A DNA stretch of 18,547 nt, from the NCBI GenBank assembly GCA_002332795.1, contig DDBP01000121.1:1689-20235 (forward strand), in the 5' to 3' direction. The position numbers and the translations under genes were made by a program. Positions 7,641 to 14,357 of the stretch are shown in pieces; the stretch's first letter is position 1; each line of letters begins with the position of its first letter. Origin of the DNA: Anaerolineales bacterium UBA2029 (GTDB lineage: Bacteria > Chloroflexota > Anaerolineae > Aggregatilineales > Aggregatilineaceae). A model generated the notes under the pieces. It saw only the letters and a program-made list of their open reading frames with translations, had not been told where the DNA came from and ran no database searches.

Positions 7641-8639
7641 ATGGCTACCCAGGAAACTTCACTGAAGAAGTCGTCCCCGACGCTGCTGCAGCAGGTGCAG
7701 GCCCTGGCGCGCACCCAGGAAGGCGTCCTGCTGATCATCACCATCATCTCGGTGCTGGTGCTGGCGACGCAGACCGACAAATTCCTGACAGTCAAGAACC
7801 TGCTCAACCAGGGCCGCCTGATGACTGAAATCGGCCTGCTGGCGCTGCCCATGACCTACATCATCATCACCGGTGGCATTGATCTGTCGGTGGGATCGGT
7901 GGTGGGCCTGAGCGCGATCATGCTGGGCTATAGCTGGCACAACCTGGGGCTACCGCTGGGCGTGGCCATTGCGGTTGCGCTGGGGGTGGGGGTGCTGGCC
8001 GGCTTTCTGAACGGCCTGATCATCACCATGTTCCGCGTGCCACCGCTGATCACCACCCTGGCCACGCTGGCGTTCTATCGTGGCCTGGCCGAAGGCATCG
8101 CGCAGGCGCGCTCGGTGACGGGCTACCCGGAGTGGTTCTATGCTCTGGGGCAGCGCGAAACGCTGGGCGTTCCCAATCAGCTTTTCTTCCTGATCATTGG
8201 GATCATCATCTCGGCGATCATCCTGTCGCGTACCACCTTTGGGCGCTCGCTCTACGCCATCGGCAACAACGAACTGGCGGCGCGTTTCTCCGGCATTCCC
8301 GTCAACCGGAACAAGTTGCTGATCTACACCTTCTCCGGCCTGATGTCGGGCTTTGCCGGGTACGTGCTCGTCTCGCGCGTGAGCACCACGCGCTCGGATA
8401 TGGGCAGCGGCTGGGAACTGGACGCTATCGCCGCAGTGGTGCTGGGAGGCACCAGCATCTTCGGCGGCTCTGGCAGCATCCTGGGCACGACCATCGGCCT
8501 GGTGTTGATTCAGTTGCTCAAAAACGGCCTGGCGCTGAGTGGAGTCACCGGCGATGCCACCATCGTGGTCATCGGTTCGGTACTCATCCTCTCTACGCTG
8601 GTCAACAGCCTCATTCAGCGCCGTTTGCATGGTGTCTAG
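7641..8639 (+). CDS. rhaQ: Rhamnose ABC importer permease 2
   Basis: 332 aa, a second CUT2 permease with the motifs LPMTYIIITGGIDLSVGS, a GRSLYAIGNNELAARFSGI coupling loop and AAVVLGGTSIFGGSGS. It begins 13 bp after the preceding permease and forms the probable heterodimer partner; two distinct permeases are typical of RhaPQ-type rhamnose importers, whereas ribose-type systems usually have one. Hydrophobic segments run from about residue 30 to 325. Which of the two is P and which Q follows gene order and is a convention. Confidence 0.9.
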   Translation: MATQETSLKKSSPTLLQQVQALARTQEGVLLIITIISVLVLATQTDKFLTVKNLLNQGRLMTEIGLLALPMTYIIITGGIDLSVGSVVGLSAIMLGYSWHNLGLPLGVAIAVALGVGVLAGFLNGLIITMFRVPPLITTLATLAFYRGLAEGIAQARSVTGYPEWFYALGQRETLGVPNQLFFLIIGIIISAIILSRTTFGRSLYAIGNNELAARFSGIPVNRNKLLIYTFSGLMSGFAGYVLVSRVSTTRSDMGSGWELDAIAAVVLGGTSIFGGSGSILGTTIGLVLIQLLKNGLALSGVTGDATIVVIGSVLILSTLVNSLIQRRLHGV

Positions 8640-8640
8640 G

Positions 8641-8655
8641 CCCCACCGTGTGGGG
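8641..8655 (+). other. Small hairpin between permease and binding-protein genes
   Basis: CCCCAC and GTGGGG form a perfect 6-bp stem around a CGT loop immediately after the rhaQ stop. There is no T-tract, so it is more likely a weak pause or mRNA-processing element than a terminator. Confidence 0.35.
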
Positions 8656-8672
8656 GAATGGAAAGGAGGGTC

Positions 8673-8771
8673 ATGGGAGAGTCGCTGGGAACCATTCTGC
8701 AACCGCACCATTGTCTGCTGTGCATGAGTGCTATAGGAGAAGAGGAACTATGCGTAAGTTTGTGGTCTTGA
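8673..8771 (+). CDS. Possible 32-aa leader ORF overlapping the start of the binding-protein gene
   Basis: An ATG at 8673 follows the very strong Shine-Dalgarno AAAGGAGG at 4-nt spacing and opens a 32-codon frame that runs across the downstream ATG at 8750, ending in TGA at 8769-8771. The frame differs from that of the binding protein. The peptide has His-His and a Cys-x-x-Cys pair (HHCLLC) near its middle and no recognised similarity. The ribosome site is stronger than those of many genes here, so translation is plausible. It could couple or tune translation of the binding-protein gene, or it could be chance. Confidence 0.25.
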   Translation: MGESLGTILQPHHCLLCMSAIGEEELCVSLWS

Positions 8772-9892
8772 CCCTTTTGCTCAGCTTCGTTTTGGCTCCC
8801 CTGGCCACGCTGTCGGTGAATGCGCCCGCTGCGGCCCAGGAAGAAGAGAAGCGCTGGGACGGGGCCGACGATCTGCCGGTGAACCCGCTGCCCTGCGGCG
8901 ACGAACCCGCCCCGGAACCGGAACCCAAGGAATACGACGGTGGTCAGCCAGTCAACCCGCCGGACCTGGCCGGTAAGCCCATCACCCTGGTGGACGTGCC
9001 CAAGCTGATCGGCATCGGCTACTTCGCGGCCACGACCAAGGGCCAGCAGGAAGCCGCCGAGGAACTGGGCAATGTCACCGTGACGACCGACGCGCCCACC
9101 GAAGCCAACATTGACGAGCAGATCACCTTCATTGACAACTACATCACTCGTGGCGTGGACGGCATCCTCTTTGCCGCCAACGACCCTGTGGCGATCTCGC
9201 CCGTGCTGAAGAAGGCGCTGGAGCAGGGTATTCACGTGGTGGGCTACGATGCCAACTCGCTGCCCGAAGCGCGTGAGTGGTTCGTCAACCAGGCCGAGTT
9301 CAACGGCATTGCCAAGGCGCTGCTCGACAGCCTGGCCGCCGAAAAGGGTGAGGATGCCAAGTTCGGTATCGTCACCAGCACCTTCACCACCCCCAACCAG
9401 GCGCGCTGGATCGCTGAGATGTGGGCCTATGCCAAGCAGTGCTATCCGGAAATGACCTGGCTGGAGACCCTGGAAGCGCAGGAAGACTACAACCTGTCGT
9501 TCGAGCAGGCCAACACCCTGATCGACAAGTACGGCGACGAGCTGGATGGTCTGTTCGGCATGACCAGCGTGGCGACCCCCGCTGCGGCGGACGCCGTGAC
9601 TCAGGCGGGTCTGTGCGGCCAGGTGGCCGTGGTTGGTCTGGCGACCCCGAACGCCATGAAGCCCTTCGTCAACGACGGGTGCGTGAAGTCGGTCGTGCTG
9701 TGGAACCCGGTTGACCTGGGCTACGCCGCGGTGTATGTCATGCGCGCCGTGGTGGATGGCAAGTTCAAGCCCGGCGATACCGAGGTCGAGGCGGGCCGTC
9801 TGGGCAAGCTGAAGGTCGTCAACGGCAGCGAAGTTCTGCTTGGGCCGCCCTTCATCTACACCGCCGAGAACATCAACGACTTCGACTTCTAG
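8750..9892 (+). CDS. rhaS: Rhamnose ABC importer substrate-binding protein
   Basis: 380 aa secreted sugar-binding protein, periplasmic-binding-protein type 1 (Peripla_BP_4). A signal peptide (positive MRK, hydrophobic 4-20) probably ends near the AAAQ at 27-30. An acidic, proline-rich linker (31-75) with a lone Cys49 follows, and the ligand-binding fold starts near KPITLVDVPK (76-85). The fold includes GVDGILFAANDPVAISP, GIHVVGYDAN and a hinge-region GLFGMTSVATPAAADA. No lipobox is seen at the cleavage site. The ATG at 8750 follows AGGAGAAGAGG, one of the best ribosome sites in the window, as expected for an abundant binding protein; the same frame is open further upstream but only as antigenic noise inside the permease gene. 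The gene ends 20 bp before a strong hairpin. Substrate assignment rests on the flanking rhaB and rhaI. Confidence 0.88.
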   Translation: MRKFVVLTLLLSFVLAPLATLSVNAPAAAQEEEKRWDGADDLPVNPLPCGDEPAPEPEPKEYDGGQPVNPPDLAGKPITLVDVPKLIGIGYFAATTKGQQEAAEELGNVTVTTDAPTEANIDEQITFIDNYITRGVDGILFAANDPVAISPVLKKALEQGIHVVGYDANSLPEAREWFVNQAEFNGIAKALLDSLAAEKGEDAKFGIVTSTFTTPNQARWIAEMWAYAKQCYPEMTWLETLEAQEDYNLSFEQANTLIDKYGDELDGLFGMTSVATPAAADAVTQAGLCGQVAVVGLATPNAMKPFVNDGCVKSVVLWNPVDLGYAAVYVMRAVVDGKFKPGDTEVEAGRLGKLKVVNGSEVLLGPPFIYTAENINDFDF

Positions 9893-9911
9893 TCCTATCG
9901 TTCGCATCAGC

Positions 9912-9944
9912 ACCCCCTGCCTGGTTCACCCCCAGGCAGGGGGT
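9912..9944 (+). terminator. Strong hairpin after the binding-protein gene
   Basis: A 13-bp perfect stem (left arm 9912-9924, right arm 9932-9944, CCTGCCTGG/CCAGGCAGG core) closes a 7-nt loop. Only a short TTG follows rather than a T-tract, so it may act as a leaky terminator or as 3'-end protection of the upstream message, with partial read-through to the isomerase. Confidence 0.6.
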
Positions 9945-10010
9945 TGCCCTCGCCGACCTGTTTGCGCCACTTAGAGTTATTTGCGGCCAGGGGAATGAAA
10001 TTGCGGGTTT

Positions 10011-10065
10011 CGGATTGCGAAGGGCGGATACCTCATCCGGAATTCGCAATCCGCAATTCGCAATC
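10011..10065. repeat. Inverted and direct TTCGCAATCC repeats before rhaI
   Basis: An 11-bp perfect inverted repeat, CGGATTGCGAA (10011-10021) and TTCGCAATCCG (10043-10053), is followed by another direct copy TTCGCAATC (10057-10065). An inner GGAT/ATCC pair could extend the hairpin. It lies 50 bp before the isomerase start, in the probable 5' leader. It resembles short dispersed repeats found between genes rather than a protein-binding site, though a regulatory role is not excluded. Confidence 0.6.
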
Positions 10066-10116
10066 AGAGAGTGTGTCTGGCAGGTTGCGTCCGACAAAGA
10101 GAATTGGAAGGGACTC

Positions 10117-11346
10117 ATGAGCGAAAACAGCTATCTTCAGTCCTACGACGCGCTGGCCGATCTGCTGAGCGCACGTGGCGTGGACGTGGAAGCAGTGAAG
10201 GCGAAGCTGCGGCAGCAGGCCATCGAGACGCCCTCCTGGGGCTACGCCGACAGCGGCACGCGCTTCAAAGTCTTTCCCTGGCCCGGCGCGGCACGGACCA
10301 TCCAGGAAAAGCTGGCCGACGCCGCCCATGTGCATCGCCTGACCGGTGTGGCTCCGTCGGTCGCCATTCACATCCCCTGGGACAAGACCGACGACTGGGT
10401 GGCGCTCAGGCAATACGCTGCCGACCTGGGCCTGCGCATCGGCGCGGTGAACCCCAACCTGTTCCAGGAGGAGCAGTACAAGCTGGGGTCGCTGTGCAGC
10501 CCCGATCCCAAGGCCCGCGCAAGCGCCCTGGCGCATATGGCCGAATGCTGTCAGATCATGCAGCAGGTGGGCAGCGACATCCTCAGCGTGTGGCTGGCCG
10601 ACGGCACCAACTACGCCGGTCAGGATAGCCTGCGCGAACGCAAACATCGCCTGGAAGAAGGGCTGGCGGCCACCTATAAGCTGCTGCCGCCCGGCAGTCG
10701 CATGCTGGTCGAATACAAATTCTTCGAGCCAGCCTTCTACAGCACCGACCTGCCAGACTGGGGCACGTCCTACGCCATGTGCCTCAAGCTTGGGCCGCAG
10801 GCTGAGGTGCTGGTGGACACGGGCCATCACGCGCACGGCACCAACATCGCGCAGATCGTCGCTTTCCTGCTGGACGAGGGACGGCTGGGCGGCTTTCACT
10901 TCAACGCCCGCAAGTACGCTGATGACGATCTGATCGTGGGCAGCCAGGACCCGTTCGAACTGTTCACCATCTTCGTGGAACTGGTCGGTGCGGGCGAGCG
11001 GGCCAGCCGCGTGGCCTACATGATTGACCAGAGCCACAACATCGAGCCGAAGATCGAGGCGATGATCCAGAGCGTGATTAACTGCCAGGTGGCCTACGCC
11101 AAGGCGCTGCTGGTGGACTTCAAGCGGCTGGCCGAGGCTCAACTGGCGGGCGATGTCCTGGGCGCGCATCGCGTCCTGCTCGAAGCCTACGAAACCGACG
11201 TGCGCCCGCTGCTGGCCAAAGTGCGCCAGGAGATGGGCCTGCACCCAGACCCCATCGCTGCACACCGGGCCAGCGGCTATGCCGAGCGCGTCGCCCAGGA
11301 GCGCGGGGCCGCGCGGGCGGGCGGCACGGGGTATCCCAGCGCCTAG
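10117..11346 (+). CDS. rhaI: L-rhamnose isomerase, RhaI type
   Basis: 409 aa cytoplasmic TIM-barrel metalloenzyme converting L-rhamnose to L-rhamnulose. It belongs to the RhaI (Pseudomonas stutzeri/actinobacterial-like) class, not the E. coli RhaA class. The metal-binding pattern is complete: E199 and K201 in VEYKFFEP, D234 and H237 in VDTGHHAHG, H261, D269 and D271 in GGFHFNARKYADDDL, and D304 in YMIDQSHN. The spacing matches the known ligand set of the P. stutzeri enzyme. The ATG at 10117 follows GGAAGG at 7-8 nt; the frame is open further back into a repeat, but that start would have no ribosome site. It begins the second half of the rhamnose gene set, 72 bp before the aldehyde oxidoreductase. 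Confidence 0.93.
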   Translation: MSENSYLQSYDALADLLSARGVDVEAVKAKLRQQAIETPSWGYADSGTRFKVFPWPGAARTIQEKLADAAHVHRLTGVAPSVAIHIPWDKTDDWVALRQYAADLGLRIGAVNPNLFQEEQYKLGSLCSPDPKARASALAHMAECCQIMQQVGSDILSVWLADGTNYAGQDSLRERKHRLEEGLAATYKLLPPGSRMLVEYKFFEPAFYSTDLPDWGTSYAMCLKLGPQAEVLVDTGHHAHGTNIAQIVAFLLDEGRLGGFHFNARKYADDDLIVGSQDPFELFTIFVELVGAGERASRVAYMIDQSHNIEPKIEAMIQSVINCQVAYAKALLVDFKRLAEAQLAGDVLGAHRVLLEAYETDVRPLLAKVRQEMGLHPDPIAAHRASGYAERVAQERGAARAGGTGYPSA

Positions 11347-11418
11347 CGCCCGGCGCTGATCACACTGTCCCTGGCAGGGGCGCTGCGGTGCTCCTGCGTT
11401 AGTGAGCGAGGTGACTGC

Positions 11419-13215
11419 ATGAAGGGTTGGACAGGCAAGACGCTAATTGTTGATCTCACACACGGCACCATCACCACCGAACCCCTCAACATGGATATTG
11501 CGCCCCTGTTCATCGGCGGGCGTGGCCTGGGGGCGCGCCTGCTGTGGGACCTGGTCGGGCCAGGGGTAGACCCGCTTTCTCCCGAAAACGTGCTGATCAT
11601 CGCCACCGGCCCGATGACCGCCACCGGCTTCCAGACCAGCAACCGCTTCTCGGTGAGCACCAAGTCGCCGCTCACCGGCACGGTGCTCGATGCCAACTCC
11701 GGCGGTTACTGGGGAATGCGCTTCAAGCGCGCCGGCTATGACCTGATGATCATCAAAGGGCGCGCGCCCAAACCGGTCTACCTGGAGATCACGCCGGCAG
11801 GGGTGACGCTGCACGACGCTTCGCACCTGTGGGGCAAGCGTGTCAGCGAAACATCCGAGGCACTGGGGCAGGACAAGAACAAGCGCAACGTGCTGTGCAT
11901 CGGCCCGGCGGGCGAAAACCTGGTGCGCTTCGCCGCCATCATGAACGACGCCACCCGCGCGGCAGCGCGTGGCGGCCCCGGCGCGGTGATGGGCAGCAAG
12001 AACCTCAAGGCCATCGTCGTCGAGGGCGACGAGCGCGTCGAGATGGCGGACAAAGAGCGTTTCCGCTTCGTGCAATACGAGGCGACCAAGATGCTCAAGG
12101 CCAACCCGATCACCTCGCAGGCGTTCCCGGAATTCGGCACAGCCGTGGTGATGAACATCATCAACGCCGTCGGCGCGCTGCCCGCGTACAACTTCCAGCA
12201 GTCGCACTTCGATAACGCCGACGCCATCAGTGGCGAGGCGATCGCCGAGACCATCCTGGTCAGGAATGCCGCCTGCTGGGCCTGTCCCATTGCCTGCACG
12301 CGCATCAGCAAGACGGACAAGGGCGAAGGCGAAGGTCCAGAATATGAGACGACGTGGGCCTTTGGCGCTGCCTGTGGCGTGGACGACCTGATCGCCATCA
12401 CCAACGCCAACTTCCTGTGCAACGACCTGGGCCTGGACACCATCTCCACTGGCTCGACCATCGCCTGCGCCATGGAGCTGACCGAGAAGGGGTTGCTGAC
12501 CAGCGATCTGCGCTTTGGCCGCGCCGACCTGCTGGAGCAGACTGTCGAGGACATCGCCTATCGGCGAGGGCTGGGCGACGAACTGGCCGAAGGCAGCTAT
12601 CGCCTGGCCGAGCGGCACGGCGCGCCGGAGCTTTCCATGAGCGTCAAGAAGATGGAAATGCCCGCCTATGATCCGCGCGGGATGCAGGGGCAGGGCCTGC
12701 TCTACGCTACCAGCAACCGCGGCGGCTGCCATATGCGCGGCAACATGCTCGGCGTGGAAGTGCTGGGCCTGCCCAAGCTGGTGGATCGCTTCCAGATTCA
12801 GGGCAAGGCCAGCTTCGTCATCCTGCACCAGAACAGCGCCGCCATCCTGGATTCGCTGGTGGCCTGCAAGTTCGTCAACATCGCCGTCGCCGAGGAGTAT
12901 CTGGCACGCGCCCTCACCTCGCTGACTGGCATCAACTATCCGACGGGCGAACTGATCCGCGCGGGCGAGCGTATCTGGAACCTGGAACGGCTCTACAACC
13001 TGCGCGAAGGCTTCACCCGCGCCGACGACACCCTGCCGCCGCGCCTGCTCAACGAACCGGCGACGGGGGCCAGCGCCGGGTGGGTCAGCCATCTGGAGCC
13101 GATGCTGGCCGAATACTACCGTTCGCGCGGGTGGGACGAGCAGGGCGTGCCCAAACCGGCCAAACTCGAAGAACTGCAACTGGCCGACCTGGCCGCGGAG
13201 GTGATCCATGGTTGA
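11419..13215 (+). CDS. aor: Tungsten-type aldehyde:ferredoxin oxidoreductase
   Basis: 598 aa, the usual family length. These cytoplasmic enzymes oxidise aldehydes to carboxylic acids with ferredoxin, using a tungsto-bispterin and one [4Fe-4S] cluster. Seen here: an N-terminal domain with GGRGLGARLLWD (33-44) and SVSTKSPLTG (78-87); cluster cysteines C286, C289, C293 (CWACPIAC) and C483 (LVACKF), matching the CxxCxxxC...C pattern of the Pyrococcus enzyme; pterin-binding NDLGLDTISTG (335-345); and catalytic-region RGGCHMRG with H438. All key residues are intact. The start has GAGGTG upstream. It is encoded between the isomerase and the aldolase and overlaps the aldolase by 8 nt, so the likely in vivo substrate is the aldolase product L-lactaldehyde (inference). 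A MoaD-like gene follows in the same unit. Substrate and metal (W versus Mo) cannot be settled from sequence. Confidence 0.93.
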   Translation: MKGWTGKTLIVDLTHGTITTEPLNMDIAPLFIGGRGLGARLLWDLVGPGVDPLSPENVLIIATGPMTATGFQTSNRFSVSTKSPLTGTVLDANSGGYWGMRFKRAGYDLMIIKGRAPKPVYLEITPAGVTLHDASHLWGKRVSETSEALGQDKNKRNVLCIGPAGENLVRFAAIMNDATRAAARGGPGAVMGSKNLKAIVVEGDERVEMADKERFRFVQYEATKMLKANPITSQAFPEFGTAVVMNIINAVGALPAYNFQQSHFDNADAISGEAIAETILVRNAACWACPIACTRISKTDKGEGEGPEYETTWAFGAACGVDDLIAITNANFLCNDLGLDTISTGSTIACAMELTEKGLLTSDLRFGRADLLEQTVEDIAYRRGLGDELAEGSYRLAERHGAPELSMSVKKMEMPAYDPRGMQGQGLLYATSNRGGCHMRGNMLGVEVLGLPKLVDRFQIQGKASFVILHQNSAAILDSLVACKFVNIAVAEEYLARALTSLTGINYPTGELIRAGERIWNLERLYNLREGFTRADDTLPPRLLNEPATGASAGWVSHLEPMLAEYYRSRGWDEQGVPKPAKLEELQLADLAAEVIHG

Positions 13216-13819
13216 TGAGCGCGTGTATGAGATGTTCCGCGAGATCGGGCGCGATATGTATGTGCACAACCTGGTGTCGTCGCACGGCGGCAACATCAGC
13301 GTGCGCTTCGGCGACCGGATCATCATCAAGCGGCGCGGGGCCATGCTGGGCCGCCTGAAGCCGCACGACCTGATCGAGACGGGCCTGGAAAAGAACGACA
13401 GCGGCGTGGCGCTGGCCTCTACCGAGCTGATCGTGCACCGCGCCATTTACAAAGCCACGCCCGCCCTGGCCGTGGTGCACGCGCACCCGCGTACCGCCAT
13501 CGCGCTGTCGCTCTCGCGCGACGAGATCGTGCCGATTGACAACGAAGGCTCCTACCTGCTGAAGAAGGTGCCGGTCGTCTCGGTGGAGTTTGCGTCTGGC
13601 ACCAAGCAAATGGCCGATACGCTGGCCGAAGCGCTAAAATCGTACAAGATCGTCTTCCTGCGCGGGCACGGCAGCTTCGCCATCGGGCAGACGCTCGACG
13701 AAGCGTTCCAGTGGACGGACGCGCTGGAAGAAGCGGCGCAGATCATCATGTACGCCAAGTACCTCAACGAGGAGATGATCGAGTACCGCCGCATGAGCGA
13801 CTCGTATTCGAGCTGGTAG
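13208..13819 (+). CDS. Class II (zinc) aldolase, probable rhamnulose/fuculose-1-phosphate aldolase
   Basis: 203 aa, close to FucA (about 215) and shorter than E. coli RhaD (about 274). It should cleave rhamnulose 1-phosphate to dihydroxyacetone phosphate and L-lactaldehyde. Seen: phosphate-binding GGNIS (27-31), catalytic acid E73 (STELIVH), zinc ligands H91 and H93 (VVHAHPRTA) and H154 (LRGHGSF). These positions almost coincide with FucA numbering (E73, H92, H94, H155). The retained catalytic glutamate argues for an aldolase rather than a methylthioribulose dehydratase of the same fold. Its ATG lies inside the end of the oxidoreductase gene, implying coupled translation. It is the only aldolase candidate in the rhamnose set, so it probably does RhaD's job; specificity for rhamnulose over fuculose phosphate is inferred from context. 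Confidence 0.85.
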   Translation: MVDERVYEMFREIGRDMYVHNLVSSHGGNISVRFGDRIIIKRRGAMLGRLKPHDLIETGLEKNDSGVALASTELIVHRAIYKATPALAVVHAHPRTAIALSLSRDEIVPIDNEGSYLLKKVPVVSVEFASGTKQMADTLAEALKSYKIVFLRGHGSFAIGQTLDEAFQWTDALEEAAQIIMYAKYLNEEMIEYRRMSDSYSSW

Positions 13820-13831
13820 GGGAGAGGGGTT

Positions 13832-13915
13832 AACCGCGGAGGCGCAGAGATTGCAGAGAAGGACGCAGAGTTTTCGTTCACCTTTCCCCTCTGCGCTCCC
13901 GGCGTCTCCGCGGTT
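13832..13915. repeat. Imperfect inverted repeat of GCGGAGGCGCAGAG type
   Basis: The outer arms AACCGCGGAG (13832-13841) and CTCCGCGGTT (13906-13915) are perfect inverted copies, and pairing continues inward through GGCGC/GGCGT with one G-T. The interior holds direct copies of GCAGAG (13844-13849, 13853-13858, 13865-13870) and an inverse CTCTGCG (13889-13895). It fills most of the gap between the aldolase and MoaD-like genes. It looks like a small palindromic dispersed repeat; it could also fold as a large hairpin in the transcript. Confidence 0.65.
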
Positions 13916-13964
13916 CAATCCCAGCTCCCCTCACGAAGTAGTTCGACGCAGACGGAGACGTCCC

Positions 13965-14267
13965 ATGACTGCCCCCTCTTCTACCCAGACGGTGACCGTC
14001 AAGCTGTCGGCCAGCCTGCGGGCGGCTGCCGGAATCAAAGAAGTACACGTCCCCTGGACGCCGTCCATGAGCGTGCGCGATCTGCTCCATGCCCTTGGCG
14101 CGGGGAATCCCGCTCTGGCCGAGCGCCTGCTGGACTCCGATCAGGGGTTGAACAAGGGGGTGCAGGTGCTGGTCAACGGGCGGCACATTGACTTCCTGAG
14201 CGGCCTGGACACGCCCATTCAGGCGACTGACAGCGTGATGCTCATCCCGCCGGTAGGAGGGGGGTAG
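13965..14267 (+). CDS. MoaD/ThiS-like ubiquitin-fold sulfur carrier
   Basis: 100 aa ending in the diagnostic Gly-Gly tail (PPVGGG) of MoaD/ThiS proteins, with the beta-grasp features VTVKLSASLRAAAG (10-23), a central helix SVRDLLHAL (36-44), VLVNGRHIDFLSGLDTPI and the DSVMLIPPVGGG end. Family members carry sulfur as a C-terminal thiocarboxylate for molybdopterin or tungstopterin synthesis. MoaD paralogues are often found beside aldehyde oxidoreductase genes, as here. The ATG at 13965 has GGAG about 7 nt upstream. The frame is open further back into the repeat element, but that part looks non-coding. It is the last gene before the terminator. Its precise role (general pterin synthesis versus a dedicated oxidoreductase partner) is not resolved. 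Confidence 0.85.
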   Translation: MTAPSSTQTVTVKLSASLRAAAGIKEVHVPWTPSMSVRDLLHALGAGNPALAERLLDSDQGLNKGVQVLVNGRHIDFLSGLDTPIQATDSVMLIPPVGGG

Positions 14268-14300
14268 CGGGCCAGCGCAGCCGCCACCTGTCAACAAAAG

Positions 14301-14334
14301 AAAAGAGCGGGGTCGTCTGGCCCCGCTTCTTTTT
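14301..14334. terminator. Bidirectional intrinsic terminator between convergent genes
   Basis: A GC-rich stem AGCGGGG (14306-14312) and CCCCGCT (14321-14327) with an 8-nt loop is flanked by AAAAG on the left and TCTTTTT on the right. It can therefore terminate the plus-strand MoaD-like gene and the minus-strand transporter operon, which converge here. Confidence 0.85.
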
Positions 14335-14357
14335 GTGCCGTGTGACAACCGCCCGGT

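Noticed and set aside
8132..8749. Upstream extension of the rhaS frame
   Set aside because: It runs inside the permease gene in another frame; the signal peptide and strong ribosome site fix the start at 8750.
11443..13446. A 667-codon minus-strand frame opposite the oxidoreductase
   Set aside because: The plus-strand protein carries all Fe-S and pterin motifs; the antisense frame shows none.
13832..13915. CRISPR-like repeats
   Set aside because: The repeated words are only 6-10 bp, with no regular spacers; no cas genes are present.
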